Shown here piece by piece: positions 33,300 through 43,400 of a stretch of DNA of 64,000 bases (position 1 is the first letter of the stretch; each line of letters starts with the position of its first letter). The DNA is from Lucinisca nassula (lineage: Eukaryota > Mollusca > Bivalvia > Lucinida > Lucinidae). The notes beneath the pieces were generated by a model, which ran no database searches, was not told the origin of the DNA, and saw only the letters and a program-made list of their open reading frames with translations. Where the stretch lies: contig OY757020.1 in NCBI GenBank assembly GCA_963580285.1, positions 95,855,497 to 95,919,496 of the forward strand, written 5' to 3'. The position numbers and the translations under genes were made by a program.

Positions 33300-34400
33300 A
33301 TGGAGCGTTTAATGCAAATGGGAAAGGACTTAGGTTATGAGGGGAAGGAGTTACAAGGTTTTGTTAAGGAGCAGCAAGATATTGAGCGGGCAGAAAGGCA
33401 AGAGCAAAGGGATTTAGAAAGGTTAAGGTCTGAAGAAAAGGAAAAGGAAAGGGCAGAAAAAGAAAAGGAAAGGGTACATGAACTAGCTAAGTTAGAGGAA
33501 AAGGAAAGGGCTGAAAAAGAAAAGGAAAGGGCACATGAACTAGCTATGTTGAATGTTAATAAGGAACTTGAAATGGCACGCATTAAGACTGAAAGGGAGG
33601 CAAAAGAGATTAGTGAGGCCCATTTAGAGCAGATAAAACATGGGTTTGAGCTACAGCACCAAGAATTAAGGAATCAGTTAGAAATGCAGAGAGCGAAGCT
33701 CGAGCTAGAATTTGAAAAGCAAAAAGCTGAGAAGGTGGCGCATGCCCGGGATCCTAAGTTACCTTATTTTGAAGAGGGTAAAGATAAAATGGATAGTTAT
33801 TTATCTAGGTTTGAGAAATATGCTACGGCTAATAAATGGGATAAGAGTGTTTGGGCCGCGTATTTAAGTGCATTGCTCAAAGGGCGCGCACTTGATGTAT
33901 ATGACCGGTTGTCAAATGAGGATGCGGCGGATTATGAAAAGTTAAAGGACGCTTTATTAAAGAATTTTGACATGACATAACGCGGATTTAGGAAACAGTT
34001 TCGTTATAGTAGGCCCGAGAAATCAGAAACGTTCATACAGTTCAGTAGTAGACTGAAGTTATTTAGAAAAATGGCTTAATATGGCAAAGATAGAAAAATC
34101 TTTTCCGGCTGTCTGTGATTTCATGGCAAGGGATCAGTTCCTGGAGTCATGTAATAGAGAACTGTATGTACATCTGAAGCCAAAACAGTTTGGTAATTTA
34201 GATGAAATGGCTAGGGAGGCAGATTTGTTTGCAGAAGCGCGCGGGGGCGTATATAGTTGCATTAATAAGGGGCAACGCGATAATAGAGGCGCAGCGCATG
34301 GTAAACAGGACAAAGTTGACTCGAACAAACCGAGTGGTAGACCGGATATCAAGTGTAGCATATGCGGTAAGGGGCATTTAACAATTAAATGTTTTAAGAA
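33300..34400 (+). pseudogene. LTR element Gag, broken by a stop and a frameshift
   Basis: The ATG at 33300 is the first in frame. Residues 20-140 form a highly charged coiled coil with an internal duplication (EKEKERAEKEKERVHELAKL and a near copy). A Ty3-type capsid region follows (LPYFEEGKDKMDSYLSRFEK, WAAYLSALLKGRALDVY). A TAA at 33978-33980 interrupts it, and near 34050 the frame moves by +1 before resuming at 34081 (FMARDQFLESC, LREL-type capsid end). The knuckle CSICGKGHLTIKC has only three residues between the second Cys and His, one short of the usual CCHC. An RG-rich stretch follows (GRGYTRGRGNFRG). Confidence 0.85.
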
Positions 34401-36387
34401 CCCCGACAGGAAACAATTGTATAGCGCAGAGGTAGGAGCAACTGGAGTTGGTGATAGCGGTGTTAAGGAAAATTTTAACACGCGCGTAGAGACTCAAGGC
34501 TCTCAGGTTAAGAATGAGAATACGCAGAATGTAGGTCGTGGTTATACACGTGGTCGTGGTAATTTTAGAGGGTCTTTTCGCGGACGCGGTAAAAATAATA
34601 GCACACCACGTGGCGCAGCACACCAAGTTAGTTTTTGTCAGACGGAAGTAACTAGGAAAGGTGATGAGACTGGAAGTATTTTTGAAAATAAGGTTGGTGA
34701 TCCTTTGATTTCGGATAGGGAGGAGTGTAGTAAGGAAACTAGGGAAGGTGTCTGTTACTTCTTAAAGGCAAGGTTACCGACGGCACAAGGATTGGTTAAT
34801 AATAAAAAGGTGGTTGTATTAAGAGATACTGGGTGTACAGGCTGTGTCGTTCGGAGAAGTTTGGTTTCGGATAGTCAGTTAATAGGGAAGGAATCAAATG
34901 TTACGTTGATTGATGAATCCACACAAAGGTATCCTTTGGCAATGATTGACATTGATTGTCCTTTTTTCACTGGGAAAACTGAAGCTTTGTGTATGGATGA
35001 TACGTTGTACGATTTGGTTATCGGTAACATTGATGGATCAAAACTTCCTGATATGTCTCATTTCTCAGCTGCGGCTGTAACTAGGTCTCAAACTAGGCAG
35101 GATGAGAAGCCTTACAGAAAACTTAAGGTTCCCGATCAGATCATTAACGATGACAAGGAGGCTTTCAAGCAAGCTCAGGTTGATGATCCAACTTTGGAAA
35201 ACATCAGGAAAAGGGTTGTATCTGGGAACAAGACTGTGAGTCGTGGTTTAAACCGAGGTGAAACTAGGTTTATTGAGAAAAAAGGTTTGGCATATAGGGA
35301 GTTCACCAAGGGTAACAAAGTCTCTTTCCAACTTGTGGTCCCTCAAAGTTTCCGAGGAAAGGTGTTGAAACTGGCTCATGAAACGCTTATGTCTGGACAT
35401 ATGGGTATTAGGAAGACATTGGATAGAGTTGTAACTGAGTTTTACTGGCCCGGTATTTGCGGTGATGTCGCTAGATTTTGTAAATCTTGTGATATTTGTC
35501 AGAGAACTATTCAGAAAGGTCGGGTCACTAAAGTACCTCTAGGAAAAATGCCATTGATTGATACGCCATTTAAGAGGGTGGCAGTGGACATAGTTGGTCC
35601 AATTGAGCCTCGATCTGATAGGAAATCTCGGTATATTTTAACCATGATAGATTATGCGACAAGGTATCCAGAGGCGATAGCTTTACCGAGTATTGAGACG
35701 GAACGTGTCGCGGAAGCGCTTATTGAAATGTTTAGTTGGGTTGGCATTCCTGATGAAATGTTGACTGATTGTGGATCACAGTTTACTGCTGAGGTAATGA
35801 AGGAAGTCAGCAGACTTCTTTCTCTTCAACAGTTAACGTGTAGTCCGAGACACCCAATTTGCAACAGACTGATAGAGCGTTTCCACGCTACGTTAAAGCA
35901 GATGTTACGTCGCATGTGTGCTGAACGTCCAAAAGATTGGGATAAATATCTTCCAGCTTTATTATTTGCGGTAAGGGAAGTCCCACAAGAGTCTTTAGGA
36001 TACTCCCCTTTTGAGTTGTTACATGGACGTAACGTCAGAGGTCCAATGGCAATATTAAGAGAATTATGGGCTGAAGAGGTACGCGATGAACAAGTTCTTT
36101 CGACGTATCAATACGTTATTGAGCTTAGGGAACGGTTAGAGCAGACATGCAAATTAGCGCGTGATAATTTAAAGAAGGTTCAGATTAAGCAGAAAGCTTA
36201 TTATGATAAAGGCGCGAGGTCGCGTAAATTTGACGTCGGCGATAAAGTGCTGTTGTTACTACCGACAGACAGTAATAAATTATTGCTTCAATGGAAAGGT
36301 CCTTATGAAGTGGTTGAGGTAGTGAACAGAATGGATTATAAGATTGACGTCAATGGAAATGTTAACACATATCAGCTAATATACTGA
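34081..36387 (+). CDS. LTR element Gag C-terminus, protease and integrase
   Basis: A 768-residue frame. Residues 1-75 end the Gag capsid and about 92-104 hold the knuckle. The retropepsin lies at about 225-320, with VVLRDTGCTGCVV as active site and DLVIGNIDG near its end. The integrase follows directly: an HHCC domain (HETLMSGH, CKSCDICQ), then D in AVDIVGP, D in LTDCGSQF and E in LIERFHATLK with exactly 35 residues between the last two, then the GPY/F module (LLQWKGPYEV). No YXDD-type RT or RNase H lies between protease and integrase. Integrase inserts the DNA copy; here its catalytic triad is intact. The start codon is only the first ATG after the frameshift. Confidence 0.92.
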   Translation: MAKIEKSFPAVCDFMARDQFLESCNRELYVHLKPKQFGNLDEMAREADLFAEARGGVYSCINKGQRDNRGAAHGKQDKVDSNKPSGRPDIKCSICGKGHLTIKCFKNPDRKQLYSAEVGATGVGDSGVKENFNTRVETQGSQVKNENTQNVGRGYTRGRGNFRGSFRGRGKNNSTPRGAAHQVSFCQTEVTRKGDETGSIFENKVGDPLISDREECSKETREGVCYFLKARLPTAQGLVNNKKVVVLRDTGCTGCVVRRSLVSDSQLIGKESNVTLIDESTQRYPLAMIDIDCPFFTGKTEALCMDDTLYDLVIGNIDGSKLPDMSHFSAAAVTRSQTRQDEKPYRKLKVPDQIINDDKEAFKQAQVDDPTLENIRKRVVSGNKTVSRGLNRGETRFIEKKGLAYREFTKGNKVSFQLVVPQSFRGKVLKLAHETLMSGHMGIRKTLDRVVTEFYWPGICGDVARFCKSCDICQRTIQKGRVTKVPLGKMPLIDTPFKRVAVDIVGPIEPRSDRKSRYILTMIDYATRYPEAIALPSIETERVAEALIEMFSWVGIPDEMLTDCGSQFTAEVMKEVSRLLSLQQLTCSPRHPICNRLIERFHATLKQMLRRMCAERPKDWDKYLPALLFAVREVPQESLGYSPFELLHGRNVRGPMAILRELWAEEVRDEQVLSTYQYVIELRERLEQTCKLARDNLKKVQIKQKAYYDKGARSRKFDVGDKVLLLLPTDSNKLLLQWKGPYEVVEVVNRMDYKIDVNGNVNTYQLIY

Positions 36388-36788
36388 AGCAATATGTTGA
36401 GCGTCAGACTGTGACGTCTCATTGTCTGATCTCTAAACCTATTATGTCGACAGACAGTAATGACAGAAATGACGTCGACGAGTCTTCATTTGAAGACAGC
36501 AGTTTTGAAACTGCAGAGCAACAGGAAAGTGACGGTGACGTTAGCGTCCCACACACACTAACGTCAGAGGAGAGTGAGGAGACAGAAGGGCTGAGAGAAC
36601 AGCGCCTTGCAGTACTGACATGTCAGACAGACCAAATTATATGTACCACATTTATGTCAGAACCTGTGAAATCAATCAAATCTGTTAAGCCAGAAAGGCC
36701 ACCTCCAGTGAGATTAAAACGATATCCGTTTTCTAACAAACAACAGAGTGTCAGGGGAACAGGAAAATTCTGGGGCAAACCACCATAG
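36378..36788 (+). pseudogene. Frameshifted post-integrase tail of the pol frame
   Basis: One base of shift near 36372 moves the frame. The new frame reads ILKQYVERQ, as expected after the GPY/F module, then an acidic serine-rich linker (SSFEDSSFETAEQQESDGD) and a basic end (KPERPPPVRLKRYPFSNK) to a TAG at 36786-36788. In Gmr1-like elements this linker leads into RT. Here RT is absent. Confidence 0.75.
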
Positions 36789-36800
36789 CTTAATAGCAAT

Positions 36801-36842
36801 TTTACTAAAGAAAATTTGGGGGCAGACTACCTTAGTAGGTAA
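36801..36842 (+). pseudogene. Residual RNase H C-terminus
   Basis: A frame reads FTKENLGADYLSR and then TAA. The NxGADYLSR signature closes the RNase H domain of Ty3/gypsy polymerases. Its place downstream of the integrase shows that RT-RNase H once lay here and was deleted. Confidence 0.75.
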
Positions 36843-36942
36843 TTCTTCGCACGGTTGTTATGTAAATAGCTGTCTTGTTTAGATAGGTTCATCCTATTCC
36901 ATCTCTATACACAAAGAAAAAACATTTCTGATTGTTTTTTCT

Positions 36943-36959
36943 CCAAAAGGGGACACCTT
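36943..36959 (+). other. Polypurine tract region
   Basis: AAAAGGGGACACC just before the 3' LTR is the likely plus-strand primer, though it is separated from the LTR by a few pyrimidines. Confidence 0.6.
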
Positions 36960-39512
36960 TGTTACGAGATGGAATAGGAAACCTCTCTGGTGCTTATGCA
37001 CATCTAAATTATTTTAGTAGATATATGGTAGGGCGGTGCGAGTGAAATATTTTAGGTGAAATATGGTACGCAAACTGTGCGGCTCCATGAACAAGTCATG
37101 CACTTATCATACGATGTATGCATGAGTGGTTTATAGAGAGCTGTTTTTACAATACAGGGAGCCGCTGAGGGGCCGAGTCCTATGGAGTTTGCCTGAAGAT
37201 CGCCAGCCGCCGGGTTGTGCCATATATGGTTTTTATTCCCGTCACGTGTTGTGTGGGTGTTCGTTTTGACAGGAGTCATGTCATTGATTATAGGGTCGTT
37301 TCATCAATTTTTCCTATGGGAAATATACTATTTGAACGCAAATCCATTATCTGCTCGATTTTGCTATCTGGCTTTGTTTGTGGCCGGTATCTCCACCTCG
37401 CCACGAATTGAGCAAGGTAATGAGTAGGCATGATTTTCCGGTAGTATTCATAGATATATAGGCCCTGAAGGAGGCGGACGCTTTGGCAGCGGGTCAGGTT
37501 GTAAGAGTGAACACAACATTGTGACGGGGAAATAGAAAGTATATTGAAAGGTATGTTAAATCTATGTTTAGTGTTGTTTTTGTATGAACATGCTTGTAGG
37601 TTTTGGAGGGGTTTACTTCTAGTATACCCCAACTTTCTGAAGCCTATTCTGAATTCACTGTTGTGGCCTGTAGTGATTAGGCTACTAGCTTTGCCAGCTA
37701 GACGTCGCAGAATTGATCCCAGGCTTCTCCAGTAGTAGAATGAGTCTTTCTAAGTGAGGTCCTGTCTCATGCTGACCCTAGATGTTGGTGAGACGTAAAG
37801 TTTGGACACCCGCTCATTCTGGATTCATTTAGGCTTTTAGACCCCTTTTGTAGAATGTAATTAATAAACGCCGGGTCACTTGTTTGATCCATGACTTTTG
37901 ACTAGCTGTGGTTAGAAAACCGTGGTTCCGTCCCAATATGATATTAGGTGTAGAGGGGACGTAAACTTAAGACGGGTTTAACCATATCTTCATCATCAGG
38001 GCAAACTCTTACAAGAGCCTGTTGGGTTATCCGTGATGATGAACCGTAATGAATTTTATTTTACAAGCATCTTCACGTTGATTAGAAATAATTTTGTTCA
38101 AGAAGAATTACGAGTTCATTTTGTAATGATGCCGTTTTTGTCTGATAACTCAGTTTGTGCATGTATGTACATATAAAGAACGTGATGATGATAAGTGGGA
38201 GTATTTGGTCGCCACACGTCATAACGGCCTGAGCGGCGGGGATGACGTCAGCTGCGTCATCGGCGTCGCGAGGACGGTTGTGGCGGGGTGCCTACCAAAT
38301 AGAGAGAATTTACGGCAAACAGTGTTGGCCCTTATGAGACACTAACAAATGTTGTGGATTATAGATGAAAATCTTCTGTTGTAGTTTCTATCTGTTATTA
38401 ATGTATTGAATTTGTGAATAGCTATATTTGTGAGCCGTGTCGCGGAGAAGGATATGAAATAGAGATTGTTATGTTTCCTGTAATTGGCAGCTGACCAGGT
38501 AGCGCAAAGGCGTGGTCTGTTCAATTGCCTCTTACTTGTGATAATGTAGTGAGCACAAATTTGATGAGTATTATGCTCAGTAGTAGTGAGCATTAATTGA
38601 TTTCTGTAGTGCTCAGTAAGGAAACATGAACTTTGAGTATTATTGTGTCAAGCGCTGGGTGCTGATAATTTGATGCACAGTCAAGTTGAGTTCTGCTGTA
38701 CGGTTATTTGTCGCATGCACTAATCAGCCTGTATGTCTGGTCGGCGCATGCGCAATAACGGTGTATGCATGAACATATTCTCACTTCTCCGGGAGGGGGA
38801 TCATGATATAGCATGTATGTTTTGTGACTCGTTTCTAGTCCCGTTATCGTAATTTGCAGGCACAACAATGTGTGACCTGCTGCTCCCTGCTTCATAGCAG
38901 CAGGTACTGGTACGACGCTAGGCGTTAGGGTCCAGCAAGGGCGGAGAGACCGCCGTAATCAGCGCCTACCAGGGTAGAAGCAGAATCTAAATCATTGTTC
39001 GTTGTAAACAAATGTGAGACCATGGAAGAGGTCAACTTACCTGCAGGTTATTTGGACGATCGCTAAACCCCTGATCGGCAAACGTGATCGCTAAACCTAG
39101 GATTATCAACTATGTTGATAGACTAGTTCTACTAGTTCGCGAGAAGAAGTTTCACGCGAGTGGGGGGATTCACCCTAAGTTATAAACTGGCCAGTCGCGT
39201 CTTGTGTTGTTTCTTTTTTTGTTTTTGTTGTTGTTTTTGTTGTTTGCTTCTGTAGGTATTCACGTCACCCGTTCCGAGCACAGAACAGTGTTTTGCCTTC
39301 GGAGCGGACGTCGTGAGTTGACTACAGAAGCAACAAATTGTGATGTTTTGTGTTAGTAAGTGTTGTATGTAGATACTGTAAATAATTCATGTCATTCATT
39401 TAACATCTTTCTTGTGCCTTACCCCACAGCTGCCCGTACACCTGTCAGAGATCACGCTCGGTTGTCTTGTCAGCATGGGGGTTTGCGGGACGCCGTAAAC
39501 CCACATGTAACA
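36960..39512 (+). repeat. 3' LTR, 2553 bp
   Basis: Same length as the 5' LTR. Its SINE copy is at 37659-37831. It is followed by the target duplication GTCAT at 39513-39517. Confidence 0.95.
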
Positions 39513-40184
39513 GTCATTTTGGTAATTTGTGCCCATTGTAATGTATGCTAAAAGTGATGCATATCATAACTTTAGAACCGTGTATGCTAGGGTTTTGAAA
39601 TTTCATATATGGATTCCTCATGGAAAATTAGCTGACTCGTATTTTTTTTCTCGTCCGGATTATGCCCCTTTCAAGAGTTATTGCCCTTTGAAATTTTTTC
39701 AATAAAATCTTGTCAGCAAAATTTCTCAAACACTATTGGAGCTAGAGCCTTGAAAGTTGTTGAGTATATTGATGGTGATGAGTATATGAACTGATTAACT
39801 TTTGACAAAATTCAGAAAAATACTTTATGAGTTATGGCCCTTTGTCATTTTGGTAATTTGTGCCCATTGTAATGAATGCTAAAAGGGATGCATAGCATAA
39901 CTTTAGAACTGTGTATGCTATGGCTTTGAAATTTCATATATGCATTCCTAATGGAAAATAAGCTGACGCATATTTTTTTTCTCATCCGGATTATGCCCCT
40001 TTCAAGAGTTATTGCCCTTTGAAATTTTTTGAACATTTTTAAAGTTACTTTGCAGAAATGTTTATCTTCATTAGATGATGTGTTGCACACAAGACCCGGC
40101 TCAATACCTCCAATGTCAAGGTTATACTTAGAGGTCAAAAACGGGGGAGACATCTGTGTTTTTGTAGAAAAACAAATTCTAGTT

Positions 40185-40283
40185 TTCTGTTTGAATTTAG
40201 TGCATTATTTACTGTTCAGAGATGAATTTAATGCCTTGTTTACTGTTTGCAGATGAGTTTTATGCTTTGTTTTCTCTTTACAG
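40185..40283 (+). repeat. Decoy 3' splice-site array, right part, ending in the true acceptor
   Basis: Units with ATG at 40222, 40253 and 40284 are spaced exactly 31 bp. The last is the real exon border (TTTTCTCTTTACAG then ATGAAT). If the preceding acceptor at 40250-40252 were used, the ATG at 40253 would open a 12-codon frame ending in TAA at 40289-40291, overlapping the real start codon. Confidence 0.85.
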
Positions 40284-40400
40284 ATGAATAAAATCTGTCG
40301 GTATCATCTTCTTCGATCAGAAGGGTTGCGTCTTTATGCTAGGAAGTCATGGGCATATCTGTTGCCAAATGCTGGTGCAAGTTTTCACACCTCCCATCAG
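40284..40400 (+). CDS. UQCC1: UQCC1 exon 1 (first coding), targeting peptide
   Basis: Acceptor CTCTTTACAG, then ATG at once, 39 codons, donor GTGAGT, phase 0. I take this ATG as the start because the encoded piece looks like a targeting peptide. A 5' UTR exon must lie upstream and was not found. Confidence 0.85.
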
Positions 40401-43400
40401 GTGAGTCTCAGTTCAGACTGTGCAAAGTTTGGTGGCAATAATAAAACCTAATATAAGCCACCTCATATAAGCATGGCAAACAGTTTTTCTGATTTGCTAT
40501 GTACTTTTTATATTGCCGCAGATAAGAAGGGTATCCGCAAATTATTTTTCTTATTTCTGCACGAAAACTTACGTTGCGGGTACTCATTAGAAGCGCCTCA
40601 CAGAGGCACTTCTAATGAGTACCGACAACATATGTTTTCATGGCGCTTCAAATGAGTACCCACAACATATGTTTTTATGCCCCCGCATCGGCATGATGCC
40701 GGGGGCATATAGTTTTTCGGTTTTCCATATGTGCGTACATGTGTACGTCCATCTGTATATGTGTGTGTATGTACGTACGTGATCCTGTAACCTCAGGTTA
40801 AGGTTTTTGTAACAGGTAGAGCCTGAAATTTTAGAACTCATATTTTCCTAACCATTTGATGTAACTGGTTCCTGTTTGGTATGATGATAGATATAGGTCC
40901 AAAGTTTTATTATGCAATACCCCCACCCATGCCTGTGACCTCACGGTCAAGGTCACAGACTTAGAAATTTTCAATGTTAAAGACTCAGGTTCAATGTTAA
41001 AGACTCAGGTAAAGAAATTTTCCATGTTAAAGACTCCAGTTAAGGTATTTGTACTTGGTAGAACCTGAACTTTTATGATGGCTTTGGTTCATATATTGAT
41101 AGATATAGGTACAATGTTTTATTCAGCAATACCGCCAACCATGCCTATGACCTAAAGGTCAAGGTCACAGACTTAGACAATTTTAATGTTAAAGATTTTA
41201 AAGAGCTCAAATTTTCCAAACCATATTATGGATTTGGCTTATATATGCTATGATGATAGATACAGGTCCAAATGTTTATTTGGCAATACCCCCACTCATG
41301 CCTATGGCTTCAAGGTCAAGGTCACAGACTTACAAATTTTTAATTAGATATTTTATGAGTTGATATTTTCCAAATCGTATGATGGATTGAGTTTATATTT
41401 GGTATGATGTTAGATACCTGTCCATTTTATTCAGCGATGCCCCCCACCCATGCCCATGAGCTCAAGGTCAAGGTCACAGACTTAGAAATTTTTAATTAGA
41501 TATTTTAAGAGCTTATATTTTCCAAATCGTATGATTAATTAAGTTTATATTTGGTATGATGATTGATACTGGTCCAATACCCCCACCCATGCACTTGCCC
41601 TAAAGGTCAAGGTCACAGACAAAGAAATTTTTTATTTAAAGTTTATTAAGAGCTCCTACTCACCAAACCATATAGATTTGCTTCATATTTGGTATGATGA
41701 TAGTTACAGGCCCAAAGTTGTATATACCCCCACCCCTGACCTCAAGGTCAAGGTCACAGACTTGGTCTTATTATGCTTTTAAAGTTTTAGGGCTCATATT
41801 TATACATGTAGATTGGCTTCATATTTGGAATGATGATAGGTACAGGTCCCAAGTCTCATTCACCCATACCAACGACCCTGCCCATGATGTCAAGGTCACA
41901 CACTTAGAAAATTTTATTGCAACATGGATTATTGGGGTGAGGCGGGGGCATCTGTGTCGTCTGGACACATTTCTAGTTTTTTTAGCTCACCAGAGCAGAA
42001 GGCTCCAGGGGAGCTTATAGTATAGGCATTGGTCCGTAGTCGTCGTCGTCTGTGTCTGCGTCTGCATCGTCAACATTTTCAAACAACATCTCCTCTGAAA
42101 CTACTTGGCCAATTGAAACCAAATTACATGTGGAACCTCTATGGGAAGGGGGAACAAAAGTTTGTTCGTGAGGTCTGGGTCAAATGACCAATATGGCCGC
42201 CGTGCCCATATATGGTAAAAACCTTTAAAAATCTTCTTCTCAAGAACCGAATGGGCGATGATCTTGAAATTTGGTATGCAGCATCGGGGACTCGGACCCT
42301 ACCAAGTTTGTTCAAATGATGACCTTTGGTTGACCTTGACCTGTTTTACGTCAAGGTCAAATTGGTCACGTAGACATTTGTATTGAAAAATGGCAAAACA
42401 GTGGATTTTTCTGATTGTATGTTAGCAAGTGGCATAAGAAATGGTATTTGCAATCAGCTGAATGGAAGTTTGTCAGTTTCAGAGGTCAAGGTCATTTACC
42501 GACCTTTGTCCAGGACGGCTCAGATTCAGTATTTTTATCTTCTTCTTCACTGAAACTACTTGGCCAATTGAAACCAAATTACATGTGGAGCCTCTATGGA
42601 AGGGGGGAACAAAAGTTTGTTCGTGAGGACTGGGTCACATGACCAATATGGCCGCCATGCCCATATATGGTGAAAACCTTTAAAAATCTTCTTCTCAAGA
42701 ACCGAATGGGCGATGATCTTGAAACTTGGTATGCAGCATCAGGGACTCTGGCCCTACCAAGTTTGTTCAAATGATGACCTTTGGTTGACCTTGACCTGTT
42801 TTATGTCAAGGTCAAATATGGTCACTTAGACATTTGTATGGTAAAACAGTGGATTTTTCTGATTGTATATTAGCTAGTGGCATCAGAAATTGTATTTACA
42901 ATCAGCTGAATGGAAGTTTGTCAGTTACAAAGGTCAAGGTCATTTACCGACCTTTGTCCAGGACAGCTCAGTTTCAGTATTTTTATTTTCTTCTTCACTT
43001 AAACTACTTGGCCAATTGAAACCAAATTACATGTGGAGCCTCTATGGAATGAGGGAACGAAAGTTTGTTCGTGCGGACTGGGTCACATGACCAATATGGG
43101 CCGCCATGCCCATATATGGTAATAACCTTTAAAAATCTTCTTCTCTAGAAGCGAATGGCCGATAATCTTGAAACTTGGTATGCAGCATCAGGGACTCTGG
43201 TCCTACCAAGTTTGTTCAAATGATGACCTTTGGTTGACCTTGACCTGTTTTATGTCAAGGTCAAATTTGGCCACTTAGACATTTGTATGGAAAAATGGCA
43301 AAGAAGTGGCTATTTCTGATTGCCTGGTAGGCTGTGACATCAAAAACGATATTTGCAGTTAGCTGAATGGAAGTTTATTAATTCCAAAGGTCAAGGTCAT

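Larger units (their letters stand above)
30024..39512 (+). mobile_element. Gmr1-like Ty3/gypsy LTR retrotransposon lacking RT-RNase H
   Basis: A 9489-bp element bounded by LTRs that start TGTTACGAG and end ATGTAACA, with target duplication GTCAT at 30019-30023 and 39513-39517. Inside are a tRNA-Leu primer site, Gag, a protease, an integrase with complete DD35E, an acidic tail, the last residues of an RNase H, and a purine tract. No reverse transcriptase motif is found. Placing the RNase H end after the integrase is the Gmr1 arrangement (integrase before RT, as in Ty1/copia), not the usual Ty3/gypsy order. The Gag-Pol frame is also broken by one stop and two frameshifts, so the copy is non-autonomous. 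Confidence 0.9.
29281..40030 (+). mobile_element. Pearl-like element C, split by the LTR retrotransposon
   Basis: Head ATGCCTCCAACTTT with GAAAAAGTTGGAGG forms a foldback, then GTTTGTCCGTTCGTCTGTCC. Core units of about 330 bp (ACCGTGTATGCTAGGG, CATATATGGATTCCTCATGG, TCGTCCGGATTATGCC) occur near 29400 and 29735, are broken at 30023, and continue from 39513 through about 40030. I do not see a clear 3' end. Confidence 0.7.
23405..40182 (+). mobile_element. Pearl-like element A, interrupted by two nested insertions
   Basis: Head TGTCTCCCCCGAAAAAAATT, a foldback with TTTTTTCGGAGAGACA. A CCGTCTGTCCGTC stretch follows, then core units of about 160 bp (AATAACTTTCTTATTTT, ACTTGGCAGAAATGTTAACC, AAAGGTCAAGGTCATACT). 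The right end reads GGGGGAGACATCTGTG (40143-40158), complementary to the head. Own sequence: 23405-24175, about 28852-29280, and about 40031-40182. The gaps are filled by element B and by element C, which carries the LTR element. Non-coding. Confidence 0.75.

Noticed and set aside
36411..36788. Possible envelope gene
   Set aside because: No signal peptide or membrane segment; it continues the post-integrase frame with an acidic linker.
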